Positions 34,008-43,770 of a DNA stretch of 54,111 bases are shown here, piece by piece (position 1 is the stretch's first letter; every line of letters starts with the position of its first letter). This DNA is from Streptomyces alanosinicus (GTDB lineage Bacteria; Actinomycetota; Actinomycetes; Streptomycetales; Streptomycetaceae). Made by a program: the position numbers and the translations under genes. The stretch is from the NCBI RefSeq assembly GCF_014650595.1, contig NZ_BMVG01000046.1, positions 1 through 54,111 of the forward strand. Direction: 5' to 3'. The notes beneath the pieces are model-generated. The model saw nothing but the letters and a program-made list of their open reading frames with translations, was not told the origin of the DNA and did no database searches.

Positions 34008-34619
34008 TCACTCTTTAAGTGGCTCAGGACCTCGGCTGGCGGGGCGTGCTGGTGAGCCGCAGCCGCCAAGGCTCTCTGCCCTCGAAGGGGCGGTGTTGCC
34101 GACGAGATCCGACAAGTCGTCGGCCGATTCGGAGGTCAGTCGGTAGAAGCCCTGGAGGCTGACCGAGCGCTCGAGGCGGCCATCCACTACGTACTTCAGA
34201 CCGCGGGTCTGGCCTCGGCGATTACGCCAGGTAAGCCCCATCAAAAGATCACTAGGTATCGGCACATCGAAGCGTACGGGCGTCGCGTCCACGTGCACTG
34301 CCGTAGCACCGCAGCCGCCGGCACCGAGCATCGACCAGGCGCCGTGCCCGGGGAACGCTGGGTCCTGCCACGTCGCGGGGGCGGTGCCGCAGCAGTCGCG
34401 CCGCTCCATGTCGATCACCCGCATCCGGCTCACGACGTGCACGACGTTCCGGTTGACGTGCAGTGCGTACACCTCATCCCCGGTTCGAGCCCCCGACCAG
34501 GCGGGCAGGGAGGAATGGACGCCGCTGAAGGCGACCGGCGGTCGCTCTCCTACGCGACCCGCTTTGCGCAGGGCGCGGCACGTGTCATGGGTCCACAAGA
34601 CGGTGAAGGCATCAGACAT
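34008..34619 (-). CDS. Hypothetical protein
   Basis: 203 residues from the ATG at 34619 (MSDAFTVLWTHDTCRALRKA); an upstream in-frame ATG at 34679 is also possible. Features seen: VYALHVNRNVVHVVSRMRVI, DMERRDCCG, ATAVHVDATPVRFDVPIPSD, LLMGLTWRNRRGQTRGLKYV and SLQGFYRLTSESADDLSDLV. It looks soluble, mixed alpha/beta, without signal or membrane helices. No family recognised. Confidence 0.6.
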   Translation of the reverse strand: MSDAFTVLWTHDTCRALRKAGRVGERPPVAFSGVHSSLPAWSGARTGDEVYALHVNRNVVHVVSRMRVIDMERRDCCGTAPATWQDPAFPGHGAWSMLGAGGCGATAVHVDATPVRFDVPIPSDLLMGLTWRNRRGQTRGLKYVVDGRLERSVSLQGFYRLTSESADDLSDLVGNTAPSRAESLGGCGSPARPASRGPEPLKE

Positions 34620-34944
34620 GCCGTGATCGTATGAAGGAGGACTGACAGCCTCCCGTGAGGCAGCACTCCTCTCCTCCAAGCTCGTTCGGCGGGAAGACCC
34701 ACCGGGAGTGGGTCGGGTGTGGACGTGTACTCGTGTGCCTGTCCGCGATGCGATGGTCCGCTGGCTGCGGCGGAGATCTTGGACCGGGCTACTGGGTCGT
34801 CACCGCGCGCACTGCCGCGCGGATCTGCGGGCGATGAGGCGGTGCGAGACGTCGCAGGCCTGGTGTTGCGTCTGATTGACTGCATTTAATTCTGAATTAT
34901 GGTATTCCTGGAATATATGGATGGATGAGTCAAAGGGAGCTATT
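34620..34944. other. Divergent intergenic region
   Basis: Between the hypothetical protein and the secreted-peptide gene. The AT-rich stretch 34870-34930 (many T and A runs) is the probable promoter of the peptide gene. No other gene recognised. Confidence 0.45.
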
Positions 34945-35145
34945 TTGAGGGTATTCACTGTCAGTGCCGCCATGGCCATGGCTCTGGTGGCGGGGTCGGC
35001 GACAGCCACATCCGCCATGGCTGCGACGCTCGCCCCGCATGTCGCCACGAAAGACACGGGGGTCCGGAGTCCGACCGCCGGCCGCGACGCCGACAATTGC
35101 GTCGTCACCCTCCAGGTCCCCCTCTGTATGCCTGCAGGCGAATGA
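34945..35145 (+). CDS. Small secreted peptide
   Basis: 66 residues from a TTG at 34945, with AAAGGGAGC 7-8 bases upstream. Longer in-frame starts add a non-signal leader. Signal peptide MRVFTVSAAMAMALVAGSAT ending near SAMA; the mature part of about 40 residues has two cysteines (NCVVTL, LCMPAGE). The size and two-Cys layout recall the peptide at 30553-30768, but the sequences differ. Convergent with the HD hydrolase gene. Confidence 0.6.
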   Translation: MRVFTVSAAMAMALVAGSATATSAMAATLAPHVATKDTGVRSPTAGRDADNCVVTLQVPLCMPAGE

Positions 35146-35148
35146 ACA

Positions 35149-35181
35149 AGGCCCCTTGAGGTGGGTGAATTCCAAGGGCCT
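35149..35181 (+). terminator. Probable shared terminator
   Basis: Imperfect hairpin AGGCCCCTTG ... CAAGGGCCT (one bulge, 13-base loop) followed by CTGTTGTTC. It lies between convergent genes and could serve both. Confidence 0.5.
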
Positions 35182-35196
35182 CTGTTGTTCGTGGGG

Positions 35197-35771
35197 TCAG
35201 GAGGGCAGGAAGTTCTTCTGCCATTCCAGGGACGGCATCGACAGCGCGGCGTCGGCGAGGGCCTTCGCTGAGGGCGTCTTCAGTGCTGCGAGGCTGGTGT
35301 CGATCCAGTTCTGGGTGAGGCTGTAACCCTGTTCCCGGTACTCGACGGCCCGCACCAGACACTCCAGCTTGTCCGCGTCGCGGGCGACGATCGCCTCCTG
35401 AGTTTCGCCAGCCTCGTACTCGTGACCGCACCCTGCACGCCCTCGCGCACCGCCGGGTGGGCGTTGGCGACCTGGTCGGCGGTCACCTCGCCATTCGGCG
35501 CGGCGCGCAGGTACTTCCGGCCGATGTGCGGGATGTCCCCGACCCGCGTCTCCTGGGAGTCGTGGAACAGGCACAGCAGCGCGACCCGGGCCGAGTCGAC
35601 GCCTTCCATCATGGCGAGCACCGAGCCGATCACTCCCACCCGGAAGCTGTGCTCGGCGACGGACTCCGGAGCCTTGTTGCCGGTGAACCACCAGCCGGTT
35701 CGTGCGACGCGCTTGAGCACGCCCATCTCGGAGATGAAGCTGGCGGTGCCCCTGGTGGTCTCGTCGGCCAT
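35197..35771 (-). pseudogene. HD-domain hydrolase (YfbR/HDDC2-like) with one frameshift
   Basis: From the ATG at 35771 (or 35783): ETTRGTASFISEMGVLKRVA, TGWWFTGNKAPESVAEHSFR (metal-binding His), ALLCLFHDSQETRVGDIPHI (HD pair), VANAHPAVREGVQGAV. A frame change near 35423 leads to EYEAGETQEAIVARDADKLE (last metal Asp), CLVRAVEYREQGYSLTQNWI and ends WQKNFLPS. Such enzymes remove phosphate from deoxynucleoside monophosphates. Restoring one base gives a complete protein of about 190 residues, so this could be a recent mutation or a sequencing error. Confidence 0.75.
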
Positions 35772-35783
35772 GCGGTCCTCCAT

Positions 35784-36289
35784 CGTCAGCGGTTGTGATC
35801 GAAAACGTAGTGGACGTGAGCGAGTGAGTGCCTCGATCTCGCCGAGACGGCAACTCCGTCCAGGAGCTGGGCGGTCCGCTCGCGCGTCGGCCCGGCGAGC
35901 TGTCCGGGCAGGTCAGACCCCTTCAAGGCGGCGAGCATCGTTGAGGCACCGAGGGCAGGCGATGCTGAGCGCGGACCTACTGAGTCCTGCTGGTCAGGTG
36001 TTCCGGAAGAGACCGCTGAGCGTCGCGACCTGCGGCGATGAGCGGCCACGGGGCGTTGGCCTGGACAGATGCCCTTTCGACTGTTTCACGCTCGTGCCCG
36101 TTGATGCAGTCGCCTGGCCGGTCGGGAGTGCGAGCTCCCTCCGTCCCGACGAGATTCCGAGAAGGAGCGTCTTCGGGGTCACCGCAGGTCGCCTGATCCA
36201 CTGCGCACTCAAACCCGGGTTGCGCATCGAGTGCGCATCTTCAGCCGACATTACGCATTCCAACTCGCGGATCCCAGACCCAGAAATCG
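35784..36289. other. Intergenic, about 500 bases, nothing recognised
   Basis: Open frames lack recognisable features. No hairpin or repeat stood out. Confidence 0.35.
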
Positions 36290-36535
36290 TCAGGGCCCGC
36301 GCGCATGCTGCTGGAGCTGGTACAGCTCGGCGTAGCGGCCGTCTTGTGCCATCAGCTGCCTGTGGGTTCCCTGTTCGGCGATCTGGCCGTTGGCCGGTGC
36401 GACGATCAGGTCGGCCGACCGTACGGGGGCCGTGGCAGCAGTCAGCGCCAGCCCCTGCACCAGCTCGAACCATGCCATCCGACGTGGAACCGGCAGGTCA
36501 TGCAGAGGCATGCGCCCATCGTAGGAGCCCGTGAA
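36290..36535 (-). pseudogene. C-terminal scrap of an ABC exporter ATPase
   Basis: Minus-strand peptide SADLIVAPANGQIAEQGTHR and QLMAQDGRYAELYQLQQHAR is the last part of an ABC exporter nucleotide-binding domain (ADLI.VL..G.I.E.GTH..L....G.YA.LY..Q). It is joined to a preceding segment (MPLHDLPVPRRMAWFELVQG) that resembles the start of such an exporter. Everything between, including the Walker motifs, is deleted. Confidence 0.55.
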
Positions 36536-36708
36536 CCAACCCGTGAGCGCCCCGAACAACGCGTGGGTGGAGACGGGGTGGAGAGGGCCCGTCTCCACCC
36601 GGACCCACTCCCCGGCCGACGCATGCGGAGGCGGCGCCTTCCTACGGTCGGTGGCGCTCCCGGCGTGTGCCGGGAAGCGCACAGGAGATCAAGGAGGCAG
36701 GCCACGCC

Positions 36709-37210
36709 ATGGACGCGAGCGTGTGGATCGTCAACATCGTCGTGTTGGCGGTGGTACTGGAATCCGACCTGGGAAGGCGCAGGGTCACCCGGTTCCGCGT
36801 GCTGCGCCCGGTCGTCACCGCCGCAGCGGCGATGCCGTTCTTCGTCGGCCGGGGCGCCACACACGGCTACGTGCTGATGCTGGAGATCGGTGGCACGGCC
36901 ACCGGACTTCTTTCTGCTGGGCCTGCTGGCCAGCGCCCTGATGCCAGTGCAGGCGGGACACGCCAAGGGGCGACGCTGCGCCATCTCGCGCGGGGCGTGA
37001 TATGCCGTGGGATGGATCACCGTGGTCGCCGCACGGATGCTGTGCTCGTACGGCAGCGTCCATCTGTATGCCGCCCAAGTGGGTCGCTGGATGGCGACCC
37101 ATCAGGTCACGTCATAGTCACTCACCGACACCATGATCTTCATGGCGGTCGCGGTGACGCTCACCCGCTCCGCACTGCTGCACACCAAGGGCAGGGCGGC
37201 ACGCCGCCCC
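36709..37210 (+). pseudogene. Conserved membrane protein, frameshifted
   Basis: ATG at 36709 with AAGGAGG upstream. It starts MDASVWIVNIVVLAVVLESD, LGRRRVTRFRVLRPVVTAAA, AMPFFVGRG. After frame changes near 36905 and 37000 it continues as LLFLLGLLASALMPVQAGH, WITVVAARMLCSYGSVHLYA, VGRWMATHQVT, LTDTMIFMAVAVTLTRSALL. This is the plan of a common Streptomyces four-to-five-helix membrane protein of unknown function. At least two indels prevent full translation. Confidence 0.6.
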
Positions 37211-37510
37211 GCCGGAGCGCGCCATGGACGCGGTGTCGGCCTGGGGCCCCTTCAGGGCGCCGATCTGGGGATCGGCCCACACGGGTTGCGTCTTGCCGAG
37301 TTCGTCCAGTCACCCGGAACCATTACCGCGACCGCAGCGGTCGTGATCCGAAAGGAGTGGCCTATGCGGGTTAAACGTTGACCGCACTGTGTGAATCCCT
37401 CGTGCTGAGGCGATGGGAACCGGTCGTAGGCGCGCTCGCGACACACCCCGGCCCCGGTGCCGGGCAGGGACGGGGTGCAGCGGCGTTCGTCCTCGGTCGG
37501 CAGTCTCGCG
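37211..37510. other. Intergenic between convergent genes
   Basis: Protein-like pieces at 37220-37380 (AWGPFRAPIWGSAHTG in one frame) could be a further remnant; not assigned. Confidence 0.3.
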
Positions 37511-38728
37511 CTACTTCCAGGTGGAGCGGTAGGCGCGGTAGGTGTTCACGCCGGCGGGGAGCTGTGCCTTGAGCAGCAGCTTGCCGGACGGGCTGAACTC
37601 GGAGACGTACGGAAGCGAGCCCCACCCGACGAAGGTGTTGCCGCCCGGGAGCGTCTGCGCGTTGCCCTGCGAGGATGCGCTGAGGTAGTCCGGCTGGTCG
37701 ACGGAGCCGACCAGGGTCGCGGTGTGGGTGTGCTCGTCCAGGCGGACGGTGACCACACGGCTGAACGGCAACTCCTCCACGGCGCCGGTGCCGGTGTTGG
37801 CGGCACCGGCGGACTCGTTGTCGAACCACCGGTACAGGCCGCCGCCCAGCGGCTCGGGGTCGTGCTGCCAGGAGAAGATCCGCCCCGCTGTGTTCAGGTA
37901 CTGGCCGGGCGCAGCCTGCTCCTTGAAGGTGCTCGCCTTGCCGCCGAGCTGCCAGAGGACCTTGCCGCTGCGGTGGCTCACCTTGTAGGTGGTCCAGGTG
38001 TTGCGGGCGTCGATGAGCAGGTTGCTGTCGGTGTCGAGCTTGACGGCGTTGATGTGGAACCAGTCCCATGGGGTGTCCGGCGAGGATGGCAGCGACTGCT
38101 CGCTCTGCGCGTAGGAAACGTGGTCGGCGGCGCTCCACTGGAACAGCACCCGGCCGGTGCGGATGTCGATCTCCTGCGCCACGCCGTCGATGATCTTCTG
38201 GTGCGCGGAGCCGCCTATGGACGTCAGGTCTGCCGTGGTCTGCTTGTAGGCCAGGATCAGTGCCGTTCCGCGTGGGGTGATCAGGAACTCGTGGCCGTCG
38301 GCGGTGTAGCCGTTCCCGGCCTTGACCTCGGCGATCTTCTGGTAGTTGTCGTTGTAGATGTAGTCGGTGCCGCTCGCGAGGGAGCCGAGGCCGGTGCCCT
38401 GCCACCAGGTCAGCACTCGCCTGCCGTGGTAGGTCTGGGTGCGGAAGTCGGCGGCTTCCTGCCCGGCGGGCACCTTGTGTGACCAGACGACTCGCTTGCC
38501 GTCCCGGCTCAGGATCTCCACGCCGCTGGAGTAGTGGCTGGTCGCCGAGTTCGGCGAGATGAAGATGTCCCCGCTGCCGGTTCCGGCCTTGTCGATCAGG
38601 ACGGTGACCGGCGGCAGCGGCGCGGCTCCGGGGTCTGCGGCTGCGGCGCTGGTCACGGGCGGCAGGCCGGCAACCACGGCAGTCGCCGCAACAGCCACAG
38701 CGCGGGCGGGCAGGGTGTTCCTACGCAT
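37511..38728 (-). CDS. Secreted arylsulfotransferase (ASST)-like protein
   Basis: 405 residues from the ATG at 38728 (longer in-frame start at 38794 lacks a signal). Signal peptide MRRNTLPARAVAVAATAVVA, cleavage near SAAAADP. The rest is a beta-propeller: VEILSRDGKRVVWSHKVPAG, DFRTQTYHGRRVLTWWQGTG, YIYNDNYQKIAEVKAGNGYT, ADGHEFLITPRGTALI, TPWDWFHINAVKLDTDSNLL (the W-x-H-x-N blade typical of PF14269/PF05935), SGKVLWQLGGKAS, FSWQHDPEPLGGG and NTFVGWGSLPYVSEFSPSGK. Classical ASST transfers sulfate between phenols through a histidine; whether this actinomycete subgroup does so is not known. Single gene. Confidence 0.85.
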   Translation of the reverse strand: MRRNTLPARAVAVAATAVVAGLPPVTSAAAADPGAAPLPPVTVLIDKAGTGSGDIFISPNSATSHYSSGVEILSRDGKRVVWSHKVPAGQEAADFRTQTYHGRRVLTWWQGTGLGSLASGTDYIYNDNYQKIAEVKAGNGYTADGHEFLITPRGTALILAYKQTTADLTSIGGSAHQKIIDGVAQEIDIRTGRVLFQWSAADHVSYAQSEQSLPSSPDTPWDWFHINAVKLDTDSNLLIDARNTWTTYKVSHRSGKVLWQLGGKASTFKEQAAPGQYLNTAGRIFSWQHDPEPLGGGLYRWFDNESAGAANTGTGAVEELPFSRVVTVRLDEHTHTATLVGSVDQPDYLSASSQGNAQTLPGGNTFVGWGSLPYVSEFSPSGKLLLKAQLPAGVNTYRAYRSTWK

Positions 38729-39702
38729 CAAGGGGTCCTTGTCTGGCAGCCCGAAGCCGAACGGGTCGACTCCGGGCATGCACGGAAGGCGCACGCCAGC
38801 TGGACGTACGCAGCGGGGGAGGCCAACTACAGGAAGGCGCCGCGCGCAGGGAGACGCGTCAGCTTCACACAGAAGTCCGCGAACAGCCCAAAGAGGCGTC
38901 GGACACGAGGTGAAGGCCCTGGGAGGCGCTAGGAGCTCTCAACAGGGGCGACAGGCAGCAGAGCACACCCGCATGTGGTCAATGTGACCGCGAGTCGTCA
39001 GGGCAAGTCGCTGCTGCATGTCCGAGAACCTAACGGCCTGCCTGGCGGAGCGTCAATCCAAGATTCCGCCCACACAGCACGGCGTCCCGGGCAGGGATCG
39101 GGGACTCCCGCGACGAGTGCCGGTTCGGGAACAAGTGCACGTGCCCCAGCTCACCGCCCCCACCACAGGAAGCCAGCCAGCTGACGCACCGACAGTGCCG
39201 CTCGAGGCGGTGGGGCGGGCTCGACGGCGAACAGGCCGCGGGCGCCAGTCAGGCGCATGATGCGGGCGAGAGAGCGCGGGACAGCATGGAGCCAGTTCCA
39301 CGGCTGACCCGCACATTGCTCCTGCCGCGTCCTGGGGTGACGGGGGGACCACTGGCGCTGCTCGTCCCCGGGGCGACGGAGGTGGATTCACGTGGCGTGG
39401 CGATCAGGAGCGGAGCGGCGGCGCACCCTCACGTACCTTCGCGAGCCGGCCAGAACGTGACAGCCGGGCACGCCAAGATCATCCGAATTGCACGGTATTC
39501 CGGACCGTGTGCTACGGCAACATGTCGACCTCATGGCACCGCCGGGCAAAACCTGGTGCCGCGGCACAGTTCGGACCAGGCTGACGTGCGCATCTCAATC
39601 TCTCCGTTCCGTACCCGCAGAAAGCTTCCCCCGCATGCATTCGACCTGTCTCCCCGGTGCTCGAGAGGCGCACATCTTGTGTGCGGTGAGGGGGTGCCGC
39701 GC
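38729..39702. other. Long divergent intergenic region before the ABC operon
   Basis: Almost 1 kb without a recognisable gene. The frame that runs into the permease from 39286 is Pro/Arg-rich and not protein-like before 39700. Both the arylsulfotransferase gene and the ABC operon must be transcribed from here. AT-richer stretches lie near 38980-39020 and 39470-39500. Confidence 0.4.
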
Positions 39703-40686
39703 GTGGTGCGCTATGTGACACGCAAGGCTGTCGGCTGGCTTCTGATGATCGTGGTCGCGACGAACGCGACCTATTTCCTGGCCAGTTGGTTCCTGGACCC
39801 GCGGTCGAACTTCAAGGAACTGCGGCCCGTCCGCAGCGAGTCACAGATCGACCGGGCCCTCGCGCCGTACAACCTGGACCCCAGGGTGCCCTTGGTGCAC
39901 CGCTGGTGGGACTGGCTGACCTCGGTGTCCCTGCACTTCGACTGGGGAAAGTCCCCTACCGGAGTCTCCGTCAACGGCGAAGTGGGCTACCGGGCCTTGG
40001 TCAGCGCGGAGTTGGTCGTCGTCGCGACCGTGCTGTCCGTCGTGATCGGCGTCGCGCTCGGTGTCTACACCGCCGCACGGCAGTACGGCTGGGCCGACCG
40101 GGTGTCACAGGCCGTGTCCATCGTGGTGTTCAACCTCCCCACGTCCGTCGCCGCCCTCGCGGTGGTCTTCGTTGCCATCTGGCTGAACCAGCACGCCGGG
40201 CTGCACTTCCTCTATGTCGCCGGGGAGAACTCGCCAGGCGTCGAAGGGCTGCTCCCCATGATCGGTGACCGCCTTCTGCATCTGATCCTGCCGACCCTGA
40301 CGCTCACGCTGATGGGCTACGTCGGCTACCACCTGACGCAGCGTTCGCTGCTGCTCGACACGCTCCACGCCGACTTCGTACGAACCGCCCAGGCCACCGG
40401 GCTCACCCGCAGTCAGGCCATCCGCAGGCACGCCCTCAGGGCCGCGCTCATCCCGACGGCGGCTTCCGTGGCGTTCAGCGTCCCGGCCGTCTTCACCGGT
40501 GCCGTCATCACGGAGACGATCTTCGGCTGGAACGGCATGGGTCGCTACTTCATCCAGACCATCAGCAAGAACGACGTGCACGGCGCGGTCGCGACGGCCG
40601 CCTTCGCCGCAGCTCTGACCGCGATCGGCGCGATCCTCGCGGACATCGCCACGGTCTTCCTCGACCCGAGAGTACGGGTGAGCTGA
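39703..40686 (+). CDS. ABC transporter permease, DppB/OppB type
   Basis: 327 residues. GTG at 39703 is preferred with GAGGGG 9 bases upstream (GTGs at 39694 and 39706 also fit). Six membrane helices. Start VVRYVTRKAVGWLLMIVVAT, large periplasmic segment near 30-100, then the permease domain with the cytoplasmic EAA-type loop DFVRTAQATGLTRSQAIRRH. Late helices carry FTGAVITETIFGWNGMGRYF, a hallmark of peptide/nickel permease subunit 1. Forms the channel with the next gene product. Confidence 0.92.
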   Translation: MVRYVTRKAVGWLLMIVVATNATYFLASWFLDPRSNFKELRPVRSESQIDRALAPYNLDPRVPLVHRWWDWLTSVSLHFDWGKSPTGVSVNGEVGYRALVSAELVVVATVLSVVIGVALGVYTAARQYGWADRVSQAVSIVVFNLPTSVAALAVVFVAIWLNQHAGLHFLYVAGENSPGVEGLLPMIGDRLLHLILPTLTLTLMGYVGYHLTQRSLLLDTLHADFVRTAQATGLTRSQAIRRHALRAALIPTAASVAFSVPAVFTGAVITETIFGWNGMGRYFIQTISKNDVHGAVATAAFAAALTAIGAILADIATVFLDPRVRVS

Positions 40687-40687
40687 C

Positions 40688-41638
40688 ATGACCACCGACG
40701 CGACGACCGACGCGCCCGCCAGCCCGACCGCGGAGCAGGCGCCGGAAGCGGCGGGCACCGCGAGGGCGCACTCGAACCTCGGCCTTGGCCGGCTCTATCT
40801 GCGGCGATTCCTGCGCAACCACCCCGCCGTCGGCGGAGTGGTGATCTTCGTACTGCTGGTGCTGTTCGGCGCCTTCGGCGGCCGATTCACCTCCTACGCG
40901 TACACCGACGCCGACTTCACCGCACTCACCCAGCCGCCGAGCAGCCGTCACTGGTTCGGCACCAACCAGGGTGGCAACGACATCTACGCCTGTGCCGTGC
41001 ACGGGCTCCAGCGCTCCCTGATGATCGCCGTGAGCGTGTCGGTACTGACGATCGTCCTGGCCGCGATCATCGGCTCGGGCGCCGCGTACTTCGGTGGCCG
41101 AGTCGAGCGGGTGACCCTTGCCGCCATCCATTTCCTCCTGATCGTCCCCTCGTTCCTCATCCTCGCTCTGGTCTCCCACCGGCTGGCCGGCGACTGGCGC
41201 GTCCTCATCATCGTGCTGACCGTGTTCGGCTGGATGTCCACCGCGCGGGTGATCTGGTCCGTCTCGACCTCGCTGCGCGAGCGGGACTACGTGAAGGCGG
41301 CCGAGTTCATGGGAGTCCGTCCACTGCGGATCATCTTCCGCCACATCATCCCCAACCTCGGCTCCCTGCTGATCGTCAACCTGACGCTCGGAGTCGTGGC
41401 GACCGTGCTCAGCGAAACCGCCCTTTCGTTCCTGGGGTTCGGCGTGCAGACCCCGGACGTCTCCCTCGGCACGATGCTCGCGGACGGCGCGAGCACCGTC
41501 ACGAGCGCTCCCTGGCTCTTCGCCTTCCCTGCCGGGTTGGTCGTCCTGCTCACCGTGTCGATGACCTTCATCGGCGACGGTTTGCGCGACGCCCTGGACC
41601 CCACGTCGGCGACAGGCTCGGCAGGAGGCCGACGATGA
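40688..41638 (+). CDS. ABC transporter permease, DppC/OppC type
   Basis: 316 residues, starting one base after the previous stop. Hydrophilic N-terminus of about 40 residues, first helix VGGVVIFVLLVLFGAFGGRF, the signature PSSRHWFGTNQGGNDIYACA (peptide permease subunit 2: H-W-FGT-D-x-x-GRD region), four more helices, EAA loop EFMGVRPLRIIFRHIIPNLG and the typical end ETALSFLGFGVQTPDVSLGT, MTFIGDGLRDALDP. Partner of the upstream permease. Confidence 0.92.
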   Translation: MTTDATTDAPASPTAEQAPEAAGTARAHSNLGLGRLYLRRFLRNHPAVGGVVIFVLLVLFGAFGGRFTSYAYTDADFTALTQPPSSRHWFGTNQGGNDIYACAVHGLQRSLMIAVSVSVLTIVLAAIIGSGAAYFGGRVERVTLAAIHFLLIVPSFLILALVSHRLAGDWRVLIIVLTVFGWMSTARVIWSVSTSLRERDYVKAAEFMGVRPLRIIFRHIIPNLGSLLIVNLTLGVVATVLSETALSFLGFGVQTPDVSLGTMLADGASTVTSAPWLFAFPAGLVVLLTVSMTFIGDGLRDALDPTSATGSAGGRR

Positions 41639-43719
41639 CCCTGGCGACCCCGCTGCCCGTGCCGGTACCACCCGCCGATGCCGAGCCTGTCCTTTCCGTG
41701 CGGGACCTGCGGATCTCCTTCCCCTCCGAGGCAGGCACCGTCGAGGCGGTGCGCGGCGTGAGCTTCGACCTGCTGCCCGGCCGGACCCTCTGCATCGTCG
41801 GCGAGTCCGGCTCGGGCAAGTCGGCCACCGCGATGGGCATCATGGGCCTGCTGCCGCCCACCGCCGACCTGCGCGGCCAGGTGCTGCTCGGCGGACAGGG
41901 CCTCATCGGCCTCGACGACCGGGCGCTGTCGAAGATCCGCGGCAACTCCATCGGCATGGTCTTCCAGGACCCCTTGTCCGCCCTCACGCCGATCTTCTCG
42001 GTGGGCAGGCTGCTCTCCGACGCCCTGCGGGTCCATCAGGACCTGACGAAGCGCGCGGCCTGGGAACAAGCCGTGGAACTCCTCGATCTCGTCGGCATCC
42101 CGGACCCGCGCGGCCGGGCCACCGCCTTCCCGCACGAGTTCTCCGGAGGCATGCGCCAGCGCGTGGTCATCGCCATGGCCATGGCCAACAGACCATCCGT
42201 GCTCGTGGCCGACGAACCCACCACCGCACTCGACGTCACCGTGCAGGCCCAGATACTCGACGTGCTGCGGCTGGCACAGCAGGAGACCGGCGCCGGTCTC
42301 GTCCTGATCACGCACGACCTCGGGGTCGTCGCGGGCCACGCGGACGACGTTGCCGTCATGTACGCAGGCCGGATCGTGGAACACGCGGGCGTCGAGGAAC
42401 TTTTTCACCGACCCACGATGCCGTACACCGCCCGGCTGCTCGCCGTCGTACCGACCGTAGACGGCGGAACTCGCCGTCCCCTGGTCCCGATCGGTGGCGA
42501 ACCACCCGCCCTCGTGGGACTCCCGGACGGCTGCCCCTTCGCACCCCGCTGTGCCGTCGCCCTCGACGCATGTCGCTCGGACGAACCGGAGCCGCGTCAC
42601 CTCACCGGGCACGGGCATGTGGCCTGCCTGCGCGCCACCGAGATCGTCAACGGATCCCTGGACCCGACGGGCGATGCCGCACCCGTCGGCCTACCGGCGC
42701 CCTCGGGCCGGGCCGAGGCCGGCGAGGTGGTGCTCCGCGTCGAGGACCTCGTCAAGACCTTTCCGCTGACCAAGGGCGCCCTTCTCAAGCGCCGGGTCGG
42801 CACGCTGCACGCCGTCAACCGCGTCAGTTTCGACCTGCGCGCCGGTGAGACGCTCGGCCTGGTGGGCGAGTCCGGCAGTGGCAAGACCACGACGCTTTTG
42901 GAGATACTGCGGCTCAGACAGCCCGAAGGCGGCCGGATAGAGATCTCCGGCACCGACGTCGGCACGATCGCGTCCAGCGCGCGCGTACGCGAGCTGCGCC
43001 AGGACGTACAGCTCGTCATGCAGGACCCCCTGGGCGCTCTCGACCCCCGCATGACCGTCTTCCACCTGCTGGCCGAACCCCTACGGGCGATCGGGCGTGA
43101 TCGCGAGTCGACCCGCGCACGGGTCCGCGAACTGCTCACCCTGGTGGGTCTGGACGACTCGGTCAGTGACCGCTTCCCGGCCGCACTCTCCGGAGGCCAA
43201 CGCCAACGGGTCGGTATCGCCCGCGCCCTGGCGACGGAGCCGAAGCTGCTCGCTCTCGACGAACCGCTCTCCGCCCTGGACGTCTCGGTACAGGCCGGAG
43301 TCATCAACCTGCTGGCACGGCTCAAGCGTGAACTCGGACTCGCCTATCTCGTAGTCGCCCACGATCTGGCCGTCGTCCGGTACATCTCCGATCGCATCGC
43401 GGTGATGTACCTGGGGCACATCGTCGAGACCGGGGACACCGAGGCGATCTTCTCCGATCCCAAGCACCCCTACACCCGTGCGCTGCTGTCGGCGATCCCG
43501 ATACCCGACCCCGAGCGGGAACGCACCCGCGAACGCGTCGTGCTGAAGGGCGAGCAGCCGAACGCCGCGCGCATGCCCACGGGATGTGTCTTCGTCGACC
43601 GCTGCCCGCTGTACCGCCTTGCCGACGAGGAACTGCGGCACCGCTGTCGCACGCAGCCCCCCATGCCGACGTCAGCAGCCGAACTCCCCGGCCATCAGTA
43701 CGCCTGCCACGGCGTCTGA
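41635..43719 (+). CDS. Fused double ATPase of the peptide ABC transporter (DppD-DppF type)
   Basis: 694 residues; the ATG overlaps the previous stop (ATGA). Two complete ATPase halves. First: Walker A GESGSGKS at 56-63, signature FSGGMRQRV, Walker B SVLVADEPTTALDVT, then the Cys-rich OppD tail (CPFAPRCAVALDAC) that can bind an Fe-S cluster. Second: Walker A GESGSGKT at 411-418, signature LSGGQRQRVGIARAL, Walker B LLALDEPLSALDVSVQA, and tail CVFVDRCPLYRL...C. Energises import of oligopeptides or similar solutes. The fusion replaces two genes. Confidence 0.94.
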   Translation: MTLATPLPVPVPPADAEPVLSVRDLRISFPSEAGTVEAVRGVSFDLLPGRTLCIVGESGSGKSATAMGIMGLLPPTADLRGQVLLGGQGLIGLDDRALSKIRGNSIGMVFQDPLSALTPIFSVGRLLSDALRVHQDLTKRAAWEQAVELLDLVGIPDPRGRATAFPHEFSGGMRQRVVIAMAMANRPSVLVADEPTTALDVTVQAQILDVLRLAQQETGAGLVLITHDLGVVAGHADDVAVMYAGRIVEHAGVEELFHRPTMPYTARLLAVVPTVDGGTRRPLVPIGGEPPALVGLPDGCPFAPRCAVALDACRSDEPEPRHLTGHGHVACLRATEIVNGSLDPTGDAAPVGLPAPSGRAEAGEVVLRVEDLVKTFPLTKGALLKRRVGTLHAVNRVSFDLRAGETLGLVGESGSGKTTTLLEILRLRQPEGGRIEISGTDVGTIASSARVRELRQDVQLVMQDPLGALDPRMTVFHLLAEPLRAIGRDRESTRARVRELLTLVGLDDSVSDRFPAALSGGQRQRVGIARALATEPKLLALDEPLSALDVSVQAGVINLLARLKRELGLAYLVVAHDLAVVRYISDRIAVMYLGHIVETGDTEAIFSDPKHPYTRALLSAIPIPDPERERTRERVVLKGEQPNAARMPTGCVFVDRCPLYRLADEELRHRCRTQPPMPTSAAELPGHQYACHGV

Positions 43720-43770
43720 CACCGATTCCGGCGATGTTGTCCCTCACTGACCTCTAAGGAACCCTCCACC

